Below are positions 1 to 5,121 of a DNA stretch of 5,121 nucleotides, piece by piece (positions within the stretch are counted from its first letter, which is position 1; each line of letters begins with the position of its first letter). Source of the stretch: Pseudomonadota bacterium (GTDB lineage: Bacteria > Myxococcota > UBA9042 > PHBI01). Both the position numbers and the translations under genes were made by a program. The stretch is from the NCBI GenBank assembly GCA_005772945.1, contig SXIE01000495.1:1-5121 (forward strand), given 5' to 3'. The notes under the pieces were generated by a model. It ran no database searches, was not told where the DNA came from, and worked only from the letters and a program-made list of their open reading frames with translations.

Positions 1-872
1 GCCTCGCGCGCCATCCTCCGACCGCGACCGATCGGCCCGCCCGAGCGCACGAGCGCCGGCGCGAGCCGCGGCGGGAACAGCGCGATCGGCTCGCCGCGCC
101 CGAGCGCCCACGTCCGCGCCACCTCCCAGGCACTGCGCGGTCGCCGCGTCGGATCCAGATCGACGCATATTCCCACCACCGGCGCCCAGCTCGGCGGGCA
201 CCCCGCGCGCACCAGCGCCGCAGTTCGCGCCTCCAGCGCGAGACCCGCGAGCGCCGTGATCGGCTCGGTGCGCCCGATCGCCACCTCGCCCATCGCCAGC
301 CCGAAGGCCCACAGATCGGCGCCGGCGCTGACGGGCGCCCCGGCCAGGAGCTCCGGCGCCACGTAAGCCCCGCTCCCGCGCACGACCTCGAGCTCGGTCC
401 CGATGCGCGCCGCGATTCCGAAGTCCACGATGCGCGCCGCGGGTCCGTCGGCGGTCTGCTCGACCAGCACGTTGTCCGGTTTGAGATCGAGATGCGCGAT
501 GCCCGCGACATGCAAATGCGCGAGCGCCCCGAGGATCTGCTCGAAGACGCGCGTGCGCGCCTCGAGCCCGACGTCCCTGAGCGCGCGGTAGAGATCGGTG
601 CCGTCCACGAGCGCCCGCGTGTAGGCGGCCACGCCTGGCTCCTCGGCGATCGGGCTCTCAGCGAAGAAGTCGTAGACGGGCGCCAAGTGGGGATGACGGA
701 TGCGCGCGAGGATCTCGAACTCGCTGCGCAGCGCCTCTGTGCGAGCGCCGTGCGTCTCCTTGAGCGCCAGCTCGGCCCCGTCGCGCGCCCGATCGCGCAC
801 CGCCACGACGCGGCCCTCGCCGCCACGCCCGAGCTCGCGCAGCATCTCGAACCGTGAGTCGCCGCCGGTCAT
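1..872 (-). CDS. Hanks-type serine/threonine protein kinase, N-terminal part (runs off the left edge)
   Basis: A cytoplasmic protein kinase that would transfer the ATP gamma-phosphate to Ser/Thr of unknown substrates. The 290 visible codons contain a complete kinase domain (about residues 8-256): glycine loop GRGGEGRV (15-22), ATP-anchoring Lys38 in LALKE, helix-C Glu51 before HPHLAPVYDF (60-69), catalytic loop HLDLKPDN (127-134) with Asp129, Lys131 and Asn134, DFG at 150-152, GSGAYVAPE (166-174), DLWAFG (186-191) and a late RRP (243-245). The HRD arginine is Leu128, so this is a non-RD kinase; all other key residues are present. No signal peptide or membrane segment precedes the domain. The ATG at 872-870 starts right before the kinase fold and follows a G-rich AGGGTGGGG stretch that may serve as ribosome site. 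After the domain comes a Pro/Arg-rich linker and GPIGRGRRMARE (279-290), reminiscent of the entry to an AAA/STAND-type ATPase domain in multidomain myxobacterial kinases; that is only inference because the frame leaves the window. Confidence 0.93.
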   Translation of the reverse strand, partial: MTGGDSRFEMLRELGRGGEGRVVAVRDRARDGAELALKETHGARTEALRSEFEILARIRHPHLAPVYDFFAESPIAEEPGVAAYTRALVDGTDLYRALRDVGLEARTRVFEQILGALAHLHVAGIAHLDLKPDNVLVEQTADGPAARIVDFGIAARIGTELEVVRGSGAYVAPELLAGAPVSAGADLWAFGLAMGEVAIGRTEPITALAGLALEARTAALVRAGCPPSWAPVVGICVDLDPTRRPRSAWEVARTWALGRGEPIALFPPRLAPALVRSGGPIGRGRRMARE

Positions 873-993
873 CGCCCCACCCTATCATAAGGATGGAGCT
901 TCACGACCTGCCGCTTCCCTCGGCCCGCGAGCTGTGAAATGGATGCGGCGGCGCCCGTCGCCCGTCCCCCCCTTCGTGAGAACGCCGCCCTGC
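873..993. other. Divergent intergenic region between the kinase and LysM-M74 peptidase genes
   Basis: This 121-bp stretch separates two start codons that point away from each other, so promoters for both genes should lie here or inside the coding ends. Apart from the TATGAT/TATCAT patch near 884-889 it is GC-rich, and I see no convincing operator palindrome, long inverted repeat or strong Shine-Dalgarno sequence before the ATG at 994. In-frame alternative starts of the peptidase (ATG 943, GTG 976) lie within it. Confidence 0.6.
875..889 (-). promoter_or_regulatory. Candidate -10 element and G-rich ribosome site of the kinase gene
   Basis: Read on the minus strand, TATGAT (889-884) matches five of six bases of a sigma-70 -10 box and is the only AT-rich patch in the 121-bp divergent spacer. 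It is followed directly by AGGGTGGGG (883-875) and the kinase ATG at 872. If TATGAT were the real -10 box, transcription would start almost at the start codon, leaving the G-rich stretch of no use as a ribosome site; the two readings compete. No good -35 hexamer lies 16-18 bp upstream. The same bases read TATCAT on the plus strand (883-888), so they could instead serve the endopeptidase gene. Weak call. Confidence 0.25.
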
Positions 994-2226
994 ATGAAGT
1001 CGCTCGCCCGCATGGCCCTCGTCATCGCCGCCGTCGCGCCCCTTGGGGGTCCAGCGCAAGCCGAGCCGCACAAGGTCAAACGCGGTGAAACCCTGGCGAG
1101 CATCGCGCACCGCTATGCGTGTACGGTCGAGGCCATCCAGCACGCGAATCACCTCAAATCGGCCAGAATCAAGGCCGGCACGCGCATCGAGATCCCCGAC
1201 GCCTGCGCCGCCGGAAGCAAGGGCGCGGCCGGCCAGGGCGGCTCGCGCGGCTCCTCGCCCAAGCCCAAGCCGCCCAAGAAGCAGACCGTCGTCCATGAGG
1301 TCGTGGCCGGCGAGCTGGTCGCGGACATCGCCAAGCGCTATGGCGTCACCCCGGCCGACATCAAGACGCGCAACAAGAGCGCCTTCGCGCGCGGCCTGAC
1401 CGAGCCTCGCGTCGGCGCGCGCCTGCGCATCGTGACGACCGACGCGAGTCGCCTCCAGACCAAGGTCGTCTACCAGGTCCAGCCCGGCGACACCCTCGCG
1501 CGCATCGCACGCCGCTTCGCCATCACGGTCGACGACGTGCGGCGCATGAACCCCAAGATGGAGCCCGCGCGCTTGCGCGTCGGCGACCGTCTCACGATCT
1601 ATCGCGAGGGTGGCAAGAACGCGAGCCAGGCGATCGGCCGCCCCCAGACCGGCAGCCTGGTCGGCGGCGAGAAGCTCCTGCCCGGCCCCGGCCTGTGGCT
1701 CAAGGCGCCGCTCTACAGCTGGGGCACCAACGAGACGATCCGCGCGCTCAAGGCCGTGATCGCCGAGGTCCGCAAGAAGTACCCGGCGGCGCACGATCTG
1801 GTGATCGGCGACATCTCGCGCGAGACCGGCGGCCCGCTCGCCCCCCATCGCTCGCACCAGATGGGGGTCGATGTCGACCTCGGCTTCTACCACGTCCGCC
1901 AGCCGCCGACGGGACCCAAGGCGCTGCTCGACGGCGGCGCGGTCCCGCTCGACCTCGAGAAGACCTGGGCGCTGATTACGAACCTCGCCGGCCCGTCGGA
2001 ACTGAAGACGCCGATCGAGTACATGTTCATCGGCTACTCGCTGCAGGAAAAACTCTACAAGTGGTCGGAAAAACAGGGGGTTTCGCCCGAGAAGCTGGAG
2101 TGGCTGTTTCAGTACCCGCGCGGCAACCGCGCGATGCACGGCGTCGTGCGCCACGAGCCCGGGCACACCAACCACATCCACGTGCGCTTCAAGTGCCCGC
2201 CTGGGGACAAGGCCTGCGTCGACTAG
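994..2226 (+). CDS. Secreted three-LysM, M74 family (MepA-type) penicillin-insensitive murein endopeptidase
   Basis: Predicted exported zinc peptidase of 410 residues that binds peptidoglycan and cuts D-alanyl-meso-DAP cross-links, as known for E. coli MepA. Residues 1-23 form a Sec signal peptide (Lys2/Arg6, hydrophobic core, AQA before Glu24). Three LysM domains follow: about 24-68, 99-147 and 158-203, each with a V-x-x-G-(D/E) type opening and a late (K/V)(A/V)G-x-(R/L)-(I/L) motif. LysM1 carries Cys43 and Cys71, a possible disulfide; a Gly/Ser/Lys/Pro linker (72-97) separates LysM1 and LysM2. Residues about 215-407 are the M74 domain: H285-R-S-H288-Q-x-G-x-D-V-D295, then H391-T-N-H394-I-H396-V-R-F. 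By alignment to MepA, His288, Asp295 and His396 are the zinc ligands. The closing C400-P-x5-C407 pair is also MepA-like. The ATG at 994 was chosen because it gives a standard signal peptide; ATG 943 and GTG 976 are in-frame alternatives adding 17 and 6 residues. No strong Shine-Dalgarno sequence is seen. E. coli MepA has no LysM, so the substrate-binding half is an addition. Confidence 0.93.
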   Translation: MKSLARMALVIAAVAPLGGPAQAEPHKVKRGETLASIAHRYACTVEAIQHANHLKSARIKAGTRIEIPDACAAGSKGAAGQGGSRGSSPKPKPPKKQTVVHEVVAGELVADIAKRYGVTPADIKTRNKSAFARGLTEPRVGARLRIVTTDASRLQTKVVYQVQPGDTLARIARRFAITVDDVRRMNPKMEPARLRVGDRLTIYREGGKNASQAIGRPQTGSLVGGEKLLPGPGLWLKAPLYSWGTNETIRALKAVIAEVRKKYPAAHDLVIGDISRETGGPLAPHRSHQMGVDVDLGFYHVRQPPTGPKALLDGGAVPLDLEKTWALITNLAGPSELKTPIEYMFIGYSLQEKLYKWSEKQGVSPEKLEWLFQYPRGNRAMHGVVRHEPGHTNHIHVRFKCPPGDKACVD

Positions 2227-2244
2227 GGGACCGCGCGAGCCCGA

Positions 2245-2262
2245 CCCGCGCCGACGCGCGGG
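2245..2262 (+). terminator. GC hairpin downstream of the LysM-M74 gene, possible terminator
   Basis: A perfect 7-bp stem, CCCGCGC (2245-2251) pairing with GCGCGGG (2256-2262) around a CGAC loop, begins 18 bases after the endopeptidase stop codon. There is no T-run after it, so it is not a classic rho-independent terminator; in such GC-rich DNA stems of this length also arise by chance. Its position and the promoter-like sequence just beyond it favour a transcript boundary here. Confidence 0.35.
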
Positions 2263-2278
2263 CGCTGCGAGAACGCGA

Positions 2279-2307
2279 TTGCGGACGGCGAGGCCCCCGG
2301 CTACATT
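2279..2307 (+). promoter_or_regulatory. Candidate sigma-70-like promoter of the cysteine-rich lipoprotein gene
   Basis: TTGCGG (2279-2284) and TACATT (2302-2307) are separated by exactly 17 bp. They match the TTGACA and TATAAT consensus at four of six bases each, with the invariant first TA and last T of the -10 box kept. Transcription would start near 2313-2315, leaving a leader of about 20 bases that contains the Shine-Dalgarno sequence at 2325. The optimal spacing and position support the call; the imperfect hexamers keep it tentative. Confidence 0.45.
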
Positions 2308-2324
2308 GCGCGTCCTGCGTGTGT

Positions 2325-2330
2325 GGAGGG
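2325..2330 (+). promoter_or_regulatory. Ribosome binding site of the cysteine-rich lipoprotein gene
   Basis: GGAGGG lies four bases before the ATG at 2335 and is a strong match to the 16S anti-Shine-Dalgarno sequence. It settles the start: an in-frame GTG at 2323 overlaps this site and would leave no ribosome site of its own. Confidence 0.75.
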
Positions 2331-2334
2331 TGCC

Positions 2335-3849
2335 ATGAAGAGCCGTCGTTCCTTGCTTGCTGTCGCGCTGACGATGTCGGTGCTTGGCTTCTTTGGCGCG
2401 TGCAACGACTCGAACGACGGCAAGGCGAACCCGACCAGCAGCGACGTGCGCGACACGACGGGCGGCGAGACGGTCGTGCCCGCCGCGTGCAAGGTCGACA
2501 GCGATTGCGCGGCCGCCATTACCGCGACGGCCTGTCGTGCACCCAAGTGCAACCAAACGAGCAAGACCTGCGAGGCCGCGCCGGTCGCGGACGGCACGAC
2601 CTGCTCGACGAACAACCCGTGCAAGACGGGTGAGACCTGCCAGACCGGAACGTGCGCGGGTGGTACGACCAAGCCCAAGGACTGCGGCGCCAAGGAGTGC
2701 GGCAACGACGCGTGCGGCAATAGCTGCGGGAGCTGCCAGGGGGGCGAGAGCTGCGCGGCCGGGACCTGCACGGCGGCGAGCGGGTGCGGCGAGATCACGC
2801 TCCAGGGCTGCTGCATGGCGGACGGGTCGATCAAGTTCTGCAATAGCAGCGACGAGCTCGAGGTCATCGCGTGCGCCACCGAGGTGCCCAACTTTCCGAA
2901 TTGCGGCTGGACGGGCAGCGAGGACGTCGGCTTCGACTGCTCCTACGACGCGGCCGCCTCCGACATGACCGAGTACCCGTACCTCTGCCCCGGCGAGAGC
3001 TGTCCTGCAGGCGGCTGCGGCGATCGCGAGTGCGGCTCGGTGTGTGGCCAGAAATGCGGCGAGGACTGCGCCGACGGCAAGGTCTGCAGCCTCGAGGGCA
3101 AATGCGTCGATTCGCAGTGCGGCGTCATCACGGACGTCGGGTGCTGCACGGGCGACCAACAGGTCAACAAGTACTGCGACAACGGCCGGATCCTGTCGAT
3201 CGACTGCCCCGAGGCGAGCAGCGGCGATGCTCCCTTCTGCAGCTGGGTCACCGGCAACGAATACTACGACTGCGGGACCGCCCCCGAGATCGACCCCGCG
3301 ACGACCGACGCGGCGCCCTACCTGTGCCCGGGCGAGACGTGCACCGACACGTGCACGGACCGCGACTGCGGCCACGCCTGCGGCGTTAGCTGCGGCACCT
3401 GCGACACCGGGAAGTTCTGCAACGACACCGGTCACTGCGAAGTGTCGCCCTGCGGGACGCTGACCTACGACGGTTGCTGCGACGGCAGCGCGACCTACTG
3501 GTGCGAGGACAACGCAGTCGAAACCCAGGACTGCGCTGACGCACCCGACGCGGCCGACCGCTCGTGCGGCTGGATCCCCGACGAGGGTAACGGCGGTGAT
3601 TTCTATTACTGCGGCGGATCGGGTTCGGACCCGAGCGGCGGGCTCAAGCTCAACTGCTCGGACTACACGTTCGACCGGCCCGGCACGAACCCGGAGACGA
3701 CCCCCGAGGGGTCGCCGGAGACGACCCCCGAGGAGTCGCCCGAGATCACGCCCGAGGAGTCGCCGGAAGCCGGCCCCGAGGCCGCGGCCGAAGAGGCCGC
3801 GGAGGCGGCCCTCGACGAGGTGACCGACACCGGCTCGCAGGCCGAGTAG
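2335..3849 (+). CDS. Cysteine-rich repeat lipoprotein (57 Cys) with acidic Pro/Glu repeat tail; function unknown
   Basis: A predicted exported lipoprotein of 504 residues; I do not recognise a named family. Residues 1-22 form a lipoprotein signal (Arg4, Arg5, hydrophobic core) ending in F-G-A-C23; Phe at -3 is atypical for a lipobox, so a secreted form remains possible. After a Thr/Asp/Asn-rich linker, nine cysteines (52-107) form a module of the DGTTC...C...G-x-C type common in myxobacterial secreted proteins. Then a composite unit repeats three times. Part A has a CG-x(2-3)-CG-x2-CG-x(1-2)-C pattern (about 117-145, 223-257, 336-368). Part B has eight cysteines beginning CG-x6-GCC (151-218, 262-331, 373-441). 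The first B cysteine falls at 151, 262 and 373, a strict 111-residue period. Parts B1 and B2 end YLCPGE; B3 does not. Even cysteine counts in B suggest disulfides formed outside the cytoplasm. Residues 453-504 are an acidic Pro/Glu/Thr then Ala/Glu tail. The start is fixed by GGAGGG at 2325. A structural or adhesive surface role is possible but not shown; no catalytic motif is visible. Confidence 0.88.
   Translation: MKSRRSLLAVALTMSVLGFFGACNDSNDGKANPTSSDVRDTTGGETVVPAACKVDSDCAAAITATACRAPKCNQTSKTCEAAPVADGTTCSTNNPCKTGETCQTGTCAGGTTKPKDCGAKECGNDACGNSCGSCQGGESCAAGTCTAASGCGEITLQGCCMADGSIKFCNSSDELEVIACATEVPNFPNCGWTGSEDVGFDCSYDAAASDMTEYPYLCPGESCPAGGCGDRECGSVCGQKCGEDCADGKVCSLEGKCVDSQCGVITDVGCCTGDQQVNKYCDNGRILSIDCPEASSGDAPFCSWVTGNEYYDCGTAPEIDPATTDAAPYLCPGETCTDTCTDRDCGHACGVSCGTCDTGKFCNDTGHCEVSPCGTLTYDGCCDGSATYWCEDNAVETQDCADAPDAADRSCGWIPDEGNGGDFYYCGGSGSDPSGGLKLNCSDYTFDRPGTNPETTPEGSPETTPEESPEITPEESPEAGPEAAAEEAAEAALDEVTDTGSQAE
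2782..3657 (+). repeat. Three tandem eight-cysteine modules in a 333-bp register (within the lipoprotein gene)
   Basis: Translated residues 151-218, 262-331 and 373-441 align as three copies. Their cysteines fall at 151/159/160/169/180/190/202/218, 262/270/271/281/291/302/313/331 and 373/381/382/390/400/411/426/441. Shared non-cysteine features are the Gly after the first Cys, the Gly before the CC pair, and a (G/S)-W just after the sixth Cys. DNA identity between copies is modest, so the duplication is old and held by protein-level constraint. The A-type cysteine modules sit between the copies and complete the 111-residue unit. Confidence 0.85.
3691..3786 (+). repeat. 24-bp tandem repeat encoding the octapeptide P-E-T-T-P-E-E-S (four copies)
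   Basis: Four consecutive 24-bp units start at 3691, 3715, 3739 and 3763. They encode PETTPEGS, PETTPEES, PEITPEES and the degenerate PEAGPEAA. Units one and two differ by a single base, which suggests recent expansion; unit four is decayed and grades into an Ala/Glu stretch. The array codes for the flexible acidic C-terminal tail of the lipoprotein and may vary in copy number between strains. Confidence 0.85.
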
Positions 3850-3858
3850 GCTCGAAAT

Positions 3859-3880
3859 GCGGCGGCCCGAAGGCCGCTGC
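3859..3880. terminator. Hairpin between convergent genes, candidate bidirectional terminator
   Basis: GCGGCGGCC (3859-3867) pairs with GGCCGCTGC (3872-3880) in a 9-bp stem (one G-T pair) closed by a CGAA loop. It begins 10 bases after the lipoprotein stop codon and lies about 49 bases beyond the methionine synthase stop on the other strand. There is no T-tract on the plus strand; on the minus strand only a short ATTT follows. Placement between two converging genes makes termination of both transcripts the natural reading. Confidence 0.55.
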
Positions 3881-3905
3881 GCTCGCTCTCGCTCGCCCTA
3901 TCGTT

Positions 3906-3929
3906 CGCCCGATCGCCCGATCGCTCGCT
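3906..3929. repeat. Short 8-bp tandem repeat CGCCCGAT (two copies plus a degenerate third)
   Basis: CGCCCGAT occurs at 3906-3913 and 3914-3921, followed by the related CGCTCGCT at 3922-3929, which touches the methionine synthase stop codon. The preceding bases (3881-3900) are also CGCTCG-like. The array looks like slippage-generated low-complexity DNA in a convergent spacer; no function is implied. Confidence 0.5.
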
Positions 3930-5121
3930 CAGCCCGGCTCGTAGCCCAGGTTCGGCTGCAGCCAACGCTCGGCCTCGGCGACGGTCAGCCCCTTGCGCGC
4001 CGCGTAGTCTGTCACTTGGTCCCGCCCGAGCGGGCCCACCGTGAAGTAGTGCGCCTCGGGGTGGCCCAGGAAGAACCCGCTCACGCTCGCGGCCGGCTCC
4101 ATCGCGAGGCTCTCGGTCAGCGACAGACCGGCCCGCTCCGCCCCGATGAGCGCAAACAGGAGCCGCTTGTCCGTGTGATCGGGGCACGCGGGATACCCCG
4201 GTGCCGGCCGGACCCCGCGATACGTCTCCGCGAGCAAGTCCGTCGGGGACAGCGCCTCCGCGGGGGCGTACCACGCACGGCGCGCCTCGCGATGAAGCCA
4301 CTCCGCCGCGGCCTCGGCCAGCCGATCGGCCAGCGACTTCACCAGGATCGCCGAGTAATCGTCGTGCGCGGCCTCGAATGCGGCCGCGCGCTCCTTGGCG
4401 CCGATCCCCGCCGTCACCGCGAAGAGCCCGACGTAGTCCGGCGGTCCGCCGACCGGCGCCACGAAATCCGCGAGCGCGGTGTAGGTCGCGTCGTCGCCCG
4501 GGCGCACCTTCTGCTGCCGCAGCGTGGGGAAGCGGGCGAGCACCACGTCGCGCGATTCGTTGGTGTACAAAACAATATCGTCACCGTCCGCCGCGGCCGG
4601 GAAGAAGCCCCAGGCCGCCGACGCGCGTAGCCACTTCTGGCTCACGATCGTCGCGAGGAGAGAGCGCGCCGTTCCGTAGAGATCGCGCGCCGCGTGACCC
4701 ACGACCGCATCCTCCAGGATCGCCGGGAAGTTCCCCTTGAGCTCCCAGGTCGCGAAGAACGGTGTCCAGTCGATGTACTCGACGAGCGTCTCGAGCGGGA
4801 TCTCCTCGGCGATCCGCGCCCCCAGAAACGCCGGACGCTCGGGCGCGAACTCCAGCCGCGGCCGCTTGTCGCGCGCGGCCTTCAAGGGCACGAGCACAGC
4901 CTCGCGCCGCTGCGCAAAGCGCGCCCGATCCTCGGCGAGCGCGCGCGCGTTCTCGGCCAAAAAGCCCGCGCGCTGGTCCTCGGACAAGAGCGCCGTGACG
5001 ACCCCCGACGCACGCGACGCATCGATCACATGGACGACGGGGCCCTCGTAGACTGGCGCGATCTTGACGGCCGTGTGCTTGCGCGACGTCGTCGCCCCGC
5101 CGATGAGCAGCGGCACCGTGA
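3929..5121 (-). CDS. metH: Cobalamin-dependent methionine synthase, C-terminal part (runs off the right edge)
   Basis: Cytoplasmic 5-methyltetrahydrofolate-homocysteine methyltransferase, the last step of methionine synthesis. The visible 396 residues align along their length with my recollection of the E. coli MetH C-terminus. Visible codons 3-22 (PLLIGGATTSRKHTAVKIAP) are the end of the B12-binding domain, with the GG motif at 7-8. Codons from about 70 to 396 are the AdoMet-binding reactivation domain, which uses AdoMet and a reduced electron donor to rescue cob(II)alamin. The AdoMet-contacting residues known in E. coli (Asp946, Arg1134, Tyr1189) correspond to Asp117 in YIDWTPFF, Arg304 in RPAPGYPACPDH and Tyr358 in HYFTV; the spacings differ from E. 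coli by only one residue each. The protein ends ERWLQPNLGYEPG, the normal C-terminus, so this end is complete. Homocysteine, folate and most of the B12 domain, and any upstream regulation, lie outside the window. The frame is open through the right edge, so the GTG at 5116 is internal and not a start. Confidence 0.98.
   Translation of the reverse strand, partial: TVPLLIGGATTSRKHTAVKIAPVYEGPVVHVIDASRASGVVTALLSEDQRAGFLAENARALAEDRARFAQRREAVLVPLKAARDKRPRLEFAPERPAFLGARIAEEIPLETLVEYIDWTPFFATWELKGNFPAILEDAVVGHAARDLYGTARSLLATIVSQKWLRASAAWGFFPAAADGDDIVLYTNESRDVVLARFPTLRQQKVRPGDDATYTALADFVAPVGGPPDYVGLFAVTAGIGAKERAAAFEAAHDDYSAILVKSLADRLAEAAAEWLHREARRAWYAPAEALSPTDLLAETYRGVRPAPGYPACPDHTDKRLLFALIGAERAGLSLTESLAMEPAASVSGFFLGHPEAHYFTVGPLGRDQVTDYAARKGLTVAEAERWLQPNLGYEPG

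Noticed and set aside
403..857. Plus-strand open frames at 403-591 and 492-857
   Set aside because: They are antisense to the kinase domain, whose catalytic motifs on the minus strand are unmistakable.
700..993. N-terminal extension of the LysM-M74 gene to an upstream start at 700
   Set aside because: The extension would overlap the kinase coding region on the opposite strand and would bury the signal peptide about 100 residues inside the protein. The ATG at 994 gives a normal signal peptide.
2301..2891. A 196-codon minus-strand frame, and a similar one at 2943-3257, rich in Gln/Pro/His/Ser/Leu
   Set aside because: They are antisense shadows of the cysteine-rich modules. Their unusual composition comes from reading the repeated TGC-rich codons on the other strand; no motif or ribosome site was found.
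901..3435. An 844-codon open frame on the minus strand covering the endopeptidase and half of the lipoprotein gene
   Set aside because: Its translation is a low-complexity Ala/Arg/Val/Gly/Leu/Asp mix with no domain motif. It lies antisense to two well-supported genes, and such long open frames are expected opposite GC-rich codons whose third positions are G or C.
3910..3923. Short palindrome CGATC-GCCC-GATCG
   Set aside because: A 5-bp stem created by the overlapping CGCCCGAT repeat; too short to call an operator or a terminator.
3857..4630. A 257-codon plus-strand frame and a minus-strand frame at 3663-4301
   Set aside because: Both are Arg/Gly/Ala-rich shadows: the first is antisense to metH, the second overlaps metH in another frame and the lipoprotein tail on the opposite strand.

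Overview
The window is very GC-rich bacterial DNA with strong G/C preference at third codon positions. It combines a Hanks-type Ser/Thr kinase, a LysM-bearing murein endopeptidase, a large cysteine-rich repeat lipoprotein and cobalamin-dependent methionine synthase. That mix, and especially the CG-x(2-3)-CG-x2-CG-x-C style cysteine modules, points to a myxobacterium-like member of the Myxococcota (former Deltaproteobacteria). This taxonomic call is inference from style; no marker gene is present.

Layout: (1) 1-872, minus strand: the N-terminal 290 residues of a cytoplasmic Ser/Thr protein kinase, cut by the left window edge. (2) 873-993: a 121-bp divergent intergenic region. (3) 994-2226, plus strand: a secreted peptidase with three LysM domains and a C-terminal M74 (MepA-type) domain. 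(4) 2227-2334: a 108-bp spacer with a hairpin, a candidate sigma-70-like promoter and a clear Shine-Dalgarno sequence. (5) 2335-3849, plus strand: a 504-residue predicted lipoprotein with 57 cysteines, a composite module repeated three times in an exact 111-residue register, and an acidic Pro/Glu repeat tail. (6) 3850-3928: a short convergent spacer with a 9-bp hairpin that could terminate both flanking transcripts. (7) 3929-5121, minus strand: the C-terminal third of MetH (end of the B12 domain and the whole AdoMet reactivation domain), cut by the right window edge.

The genes do not form one obvious pathway. The kinase and the endopeptidase are divergent and share a short control region. The endopeptidase and the lipoprotein are both exported envelope proteins read in the same direction, but the hairpin and promoter-like signals between them suggest separate transcription. 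MetH is a housekeeping gene facing the lipoprotein gene. The least ordinary item is the cysteine-rich repeat lipoprotein, whose eight-cysteine GCC-containing module I cannot assign to a known family. No RNA gene, mobile element or CRISPR array was seen.
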